Part shown: one piece after another, positions 7,314 to 10,331 of the stretch | How the letters are laid out: each line of letters begins with the position of its first letter | Position numbering within the stretch: position 1 is the first letter of the stretch | Source of the DNA: CAINEC01 sp046073825 | Lineage (GTDB): Bacteria > Bacteroidota > Bacteroidia > AKYH767-A > OLB10 | NCBI GenBank assembly: GCA_046073825.1 | Contig: JBJTMY010000196.1 | Location: forward strand, 1-10,331 | DNA length: 10,331 nt | Direction of reading: 5' to 3' | Program-made: the position numbers and the translations under genes | The notes under the pieces: generated by a model | Seen by the model: the letters and a program-made list of their open reading frames with translations, nothing else | Told to the model about the DNA's origin: nothing | Database searches by the model: none

Positions 7314-10274
7314 ATGTTTAATAAATTCATAAAGCGCCCCGTTTTAGCGATTGTTATTTCGCTCATTATTACTTTTCTCGGAGTGTTGGCAATCACTCAA
7401 TTGCCAGTTACCCAATTCCCGTCTATTTCTCCTCCTAAGGTAAATATTACCGCTGAATATCCCGGTGCCAATAACGAATTGCTCATTAAATCGGTGGTGA
7501 TTCCATTAGAGCGTGCTATTAATGGTGTTCAAGGAATGAAGTACATTGCTACCGACGCAGGTAATGATGGTGTAGCTTCTATTCAAGTGGTCTTTCAATT
7601 AGGAACAGATCCTAATATCGCATCAGTAAATATTCAAAATCGTGTAGCCGCGGTAATTAATAAGCTTCCTCCATTGGTTGTGCGTGAAGGAGTGAAGATT
7701 ACTCGTGAGGAGTCGAACATGTTAATGTATTTGAATATTTACAGTAAGGATACCTCATTAGACGCGAACTTCCTTTTCAACTTTGCAGATATTAATTTAC
7801 TTTCTGAATTAAAGCGTATTGATGGAGTAGGGTTTGCCGATATCTTAGGTAATCGTGAGTACGCTATGCGCATTTGGTTGCGTCCTGATCGAATGTTAGC
7901 TTATTCTGTTTCTACGGAAGAGGTGTTAAATGCAATTGACGAGCAAAATCTGGAAGCAGCTCCTGGAAAGGTAGGCGAAAGCTCTGGAAAAAAAGTGCAA
8001 TCGTTTGAGTATGTAATGAAGTATCCTGGACGCTTTAATACGAAAGAGGGATATGAAAATATCATTATTCGTTCTACTCCTGATGGACAATTGTTGCGCG
8101 TAAAGGATGTGGCTGATGTAGAGTTTGGAAGTTCCTTCTATGATTTATATTCTAAAATGAATGGACGTCCTACGGCCTCTATCATGATTAAACAATCGTA
8201 TGGAAGTAATGCATCGGCCGTTATTGAGAAAATAAAACAAAGAATGGAAGAAATTAAAGGTTCTTCTTTCCCGAAAGGAATGGATTATGAAATCAGTTAC
8301 GACGTATCAAAATTCTTAGATGCTTCGATTGAAAAAGTAATACATACACTCGTAGAGGCTTTTATTCTTGTGAGTTTGGTGGTATTTATTTTCTTGGGCG
8401 ATTGGCGCTCTACATTAATACCTGCAATTGCGGTTCCCGTCTCCTTGATAGGAACCTTCTTCTTCATGCAGTTTTTCGGAATTACCCTAAACCTAATTAC
8501 GCTCTTCGCATTAGTGCTTGCCATCGGGATTGTAGTTGATAATGCAATTGTAGTAGTGGAGGCCGTACATGCTAAAATGGAGGAGTTTAATTTAAATCCA
8601 AGGGAAGCCACAGAGCAAGCCTTACATGAAATCAGTGGAGCTATCATTGCAATTACATTAGTAATGGCTGCCGTATTTATTCCTGTAGCATTTATGTCTG
8701 GACCAGTCGGAATTTTTTATCGTCAGTTTTCAGTAACTATGGCTACATCCATTATTTTATCAGGAATTATTGCACTAACGTTAACGCCTGCCCTTTGTGC
8801 AGTTATGTTAAAAAATACACATGGTCAGCATAAAAAAACAACACCAATTGATCGATTTTTAAATGCGTTTAATCATTGGTTTAACGGAGTTTTAGGGCGT
8901 TATAAAAATATATTATCGAAAATTGTAAACAGACGTTCGGTAACTGTTGTAGCGTTATTAGGCTTCTGTGTGGGCACTTATTTTTTAAGTAGCACTATTC
9001 CTTCAGGATTTATCCCAAATGAAGATCAGGGGGTCTTCTATGTAATCGTGTTAACACCAGCAGGTACTACATTAGAAAGAACCGACGCAGTGCTTGGTCA
9101 AATTCAAAGAGTGGCCAATAAAATGGAGGACGTGAAATCCGTATCCACTACAGCTGGATTTGAAATTCTTACAGAAGGAACCGAAGCTTGTTCTGGAACT
9201 TGTTTGATTAATTTGAAGAGTTGGAATGAACGTAAACATTCCATCGCCGAAGTGATGAAAGAGCTCGAAGAGAAAACAAAAGATATTAAAGGCGCTTCCA
9301 TAGAAATGTTTCCTCCTCCTGCCGTACCTGGTTATGGTGCAGCCGGTGGTTTCGAACTACGTCTATTGGATATTGCAGGTAGCGGCGATTATAAAAAAAT
9401 GGAAACGGTAAATAAGGAGTTTACTAAGGAATTAAATAAACGTCCGGAGTTGCAATCTGTATTTAGTTTTTATAATGCGAGTTTCCCGCAATACATGTTA
9501 AATGTCGATTATGATAAAGCACAACAAAAAGGTATTTCTGTTAGTGACGCAATGGACAACTTATCTACTTTGATAGGAAGTAATTATGTGGCAAGCTTTA
9601 TTAAATACGATCGCCAGTATAAGGTAATGGTGCAAGCCCTTCCACAATACAGGGCATTGCCTGAAGACATCTTGAAGCTTTATACAAAAAATGATAAAGG
9701 AGAAATGGTGCCATATTCTGAATTTATGACAATGAAAAAGGTGTATGGACTAGAGGAAATTACCCGTCATAATATGTATAACTCTTCTGAGATAAGTGGA
9801 GACGCTGCTCCTGGATATAGTAGTGGAGCGGCCATTAATGCAATTAATGAAGTGGCTAAAACAAAACTGCCAAAAGGTTTTGGTATTGATTGGGCCGGAA
9901 TTTCAAAAGATGAAGTAGGTCAAGGAAATCAGGCAATATATATATTCTTGATTTGTTTAGTATTTGTTTACTTGCTATTGGCTGCACAATATGAAAGTTT
10001 TGTGTTACCATTTCCAATATTGTTGTCGTTGCCAACCGGGATTTTTGGTGCGTTCTTATTGCTGAAAGTGATGGGACTTGAAAATAATATATATGCTCAG
10101 GTAGCAATGGTAATGCTTATTGGGTTGTTAGGTAAAAACGCAGTATTAATTGTGGAGTTTGCTGTTCAAAAACATCGTGCAGGTGCATCTGTTTTTGATT
10201 CAGCAGTAGAAGGTGCTGCTGTTCGTCTCCGTCCAATTTTAATGACATCATTCGCATTTATTGCGAAGATGTAA
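7314..10274 (+). CDS. RND (HAE1/AcrB-type) efflux pump, 3' end disrupted by a strand switch
   Basis: This is a proton-driven inner-membrane pump that would export drugs or other amphiphiles with the adaptor just upstream. The frame gives 986 residues, whereas family members have about 1040-1060. TM1 is at about 10-30, with the first porter region following. TM2-TM6 start near 341 and TM7 near 540. The motif SGFIPNEDQG (about 563-572) opens the second porter region. TM8 starts near 873, and TM10 has GLLGKNAVLIVEF. Proton-relay equivalents of AcrB are D409, N410 (AcrB has Asp), K941, R971 and T978; Asn at the second position also occurs in other RND pumps. Identity to the family ends at SFAFI (979-983), after which only A-K-M and a stop follow. 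The remaining membrane helices are absent from this strand, but the last one is encoded on the minus strand just beyond. As written, the product would lack TM12 and most of TM11 and should not work. Confidence 0.95.
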   Translation: MFNKFIKRPVLAIVISLIITFLGVLAITQLPVTQFPSISPPKVNITAEYPGANNELLIKSVVIPLERAINGVQGMKYIATDAGNDGVASIQVVFQLGTDPNIASVNIQNRVAAVINKLPPLVVREGVKITREESNMLMYLNIYSKDTSLDANFLFNFADINLLSELKRIDGVGFADILGNREYAMRIWLRPDRMLAYSVSTEEVLNAIDEQNLEAAPGKVGESSGKKVQSFEYVMKYPGRFNTKEGYENIIIRSTPDGQLLRVKDVADVEFGSSFYDLYSKMNGRPTASIMIKQSYGSNASAVIEKIKQRMEEIKGSSFPKGMDYEISYDVSKFLDASIEKVIHTLVEAFILVSLVVFIFLGDWRSTLIPAIAVPVSLIGTFFFMQFFGITLNLITLFALVLAIGIVVDNAIVVVEAVHAKMEEFNLNPREATEQALHEISGAIIAITLVMAAVFIPVAFMSGPVGIFYRQFSVTMATSIILSGIIALTLTPALCAVMLKNTHGQHKKTTPIDRFLNAFNHWFNGVLGRYKNILSKIVNRRSVTVVALLGFCVGTYFLSSTIPSGFIPNEDQGVFYVIVLTPAGTTLERTDAVLGQIQRVANKMEDVKSVSTTAGFEILTEGTEACSGTCLINLKSWNERKHSIAEVMKELEEKTKDIKGASIEMFPPPAVPGYGAAGGFELRLLDIAGSGDYKKMETVNKEFTKELNKRPELQSVFSFYNASFPQYMLNVDYDKAQQKGISVSDAMDNLSTLIGSNYVASFIKYDRQYKVMVQALPQYRALPEDILKLYTKNDKGEMVPYSEFMTMKKVYGLEEITRHNMYNSSEISGDAAPGYSSGAAINAINEVAKTKLPKGFGIDWAGISKDEVGQGNQAIYIFLICLVFVYLLLAAQYESFVLPFPILLSLPTGIFGAFLLLKVMGLENNIYAQVAMVMLIGLLGKNAVLIVEFAVQKHRAGASVFDSAVEGAAVRLRPILMTSFAFIAKM
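10245..10272. repeat. Imperfect palindrome at the strand-switch point
   Basis: ACATC (10245-10249) and TTCGCA (10251-10256) are mirrored by TGCGAA (10262-10267) and GATGT (10268-10272). The loop is five bases (TTTAT) and A10250 is unpaired. It lies exactly where RND homology leaves the plus strand and appears on the minus strand. The left arm belongs to the SFAF codons of the pump; the right arm is the complement of the YIFA codons of a C-terminal pump segment. The palindrome is therefore best read as the joining of two similar short sequences in opposite orientation. Confidence 0.85.
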
Positions 10275-10331
10275 TAGAGACCAGGAATAATCAATAATCC
10301 GAAGATTGTTCCGATGAGCATACCACCAGCA
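10262..10331 (-). pseudogene. C-terminal fragment of an RND pump in inverted orientation
   Basis: Read on the minus strand from the window edge, 23 codons give AGGMLIGTIFGLL, then IIPGLYYIFA. This matches the last membrane helix (TM12) of RND pumps of the same type as the plus-strand gene, and it is the part that gene lacks. After the final Ala codon (10264-10262) the minus frame continues into the antisense of the plus-strand pump and stops at 10168-10166, with no family resemblance. About 25 residues normally lie between SFAFI and AGGM; they are not in the window and should follow beyond 10331, on the minus strand. The fragment is either the inverted end of the same gene or the end of a second, broken pump gene. 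Confidence 0.8.

Noticed and set aside
8297..10107. Open frames of 65-116 codons on the minus strand inside the pump gene
   Set aside because: They are antisense shadows of a well-conserved RND coding sequence.
10166..10331. Intact convergent gene on the minus strand at the right edge
   Set aside because: After the RND-like helix the minus frame runs into the antisense of the plus-strand pump and stops, so it is not a normal gene end.

Overview
The window looks like part of a chromosome or contig from an AT-rich member of the Bacteroidota (flavobacteria-like or a relative). The evidence is a very long, Thr/Ser/Gly-rich surface protein built from Ig-like, YDG-type and MBG-type modules typical of that phylum, the near absence of Shine-Dalgarno sequences before starts, and efflux proteins whose sequence is of the Bacteroidota type. 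No species can be named from the sequence alone.

Layout. Positions 1-4112 (minus strand) hold the first 1370 codons of a giant secreted adhesin-like protein. It starts near 4112 (or 4163) and runs off the left edge without a stop. Positions 4113-4638 are a divergent intergenic region with no gene. On the plus strand follow a small two-helix membrane protein (4639-4998) and a response-regulator receiver domain with a C-terminal membrane helix (5075-5587), then a hairpin that looks like a terminator (5597-5636). Next is a small secreted acidic protein of unknown function (5768-6115), a 10-bp inverted repeat (6161-6191), and a two-gene efflux operon: a membrane fusion lipoprotein (6228-7298) and an RND inner-membrane pump (7314-10274).

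The two most notable points are structural. First, the RND pump breaks at codon 983-984. The plus-strand frame stops three codons later, and from 10262 to the end of the window the minus strand encodes the missing C-terminal membrane helix of an RND pump. The sequence has therefore switched strand inside or next to this gene, at a short imperfect palindrome. This could be a fold-back assembly or amplification artefact at a contig end, or a real inversion. Second, two modules of the giant surface protein seem to be inserted inside other modules: a ~219-residue domain splits a YDG-like repeat, and a ~200-residue domain splits an Ig-like domain.

The efflux pair would work as a tripartite system: the pump takes substrate from the inner membrane or periplasm and the lipoprotein adaptor links it to an outer-membrane channel, which is not in this window. 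The surface protein and the membrane-tethered receiver pair have no visible functional link to the pump. I found no CRISPR array, tRNA, rRNA, insertion sequence or phage gene.
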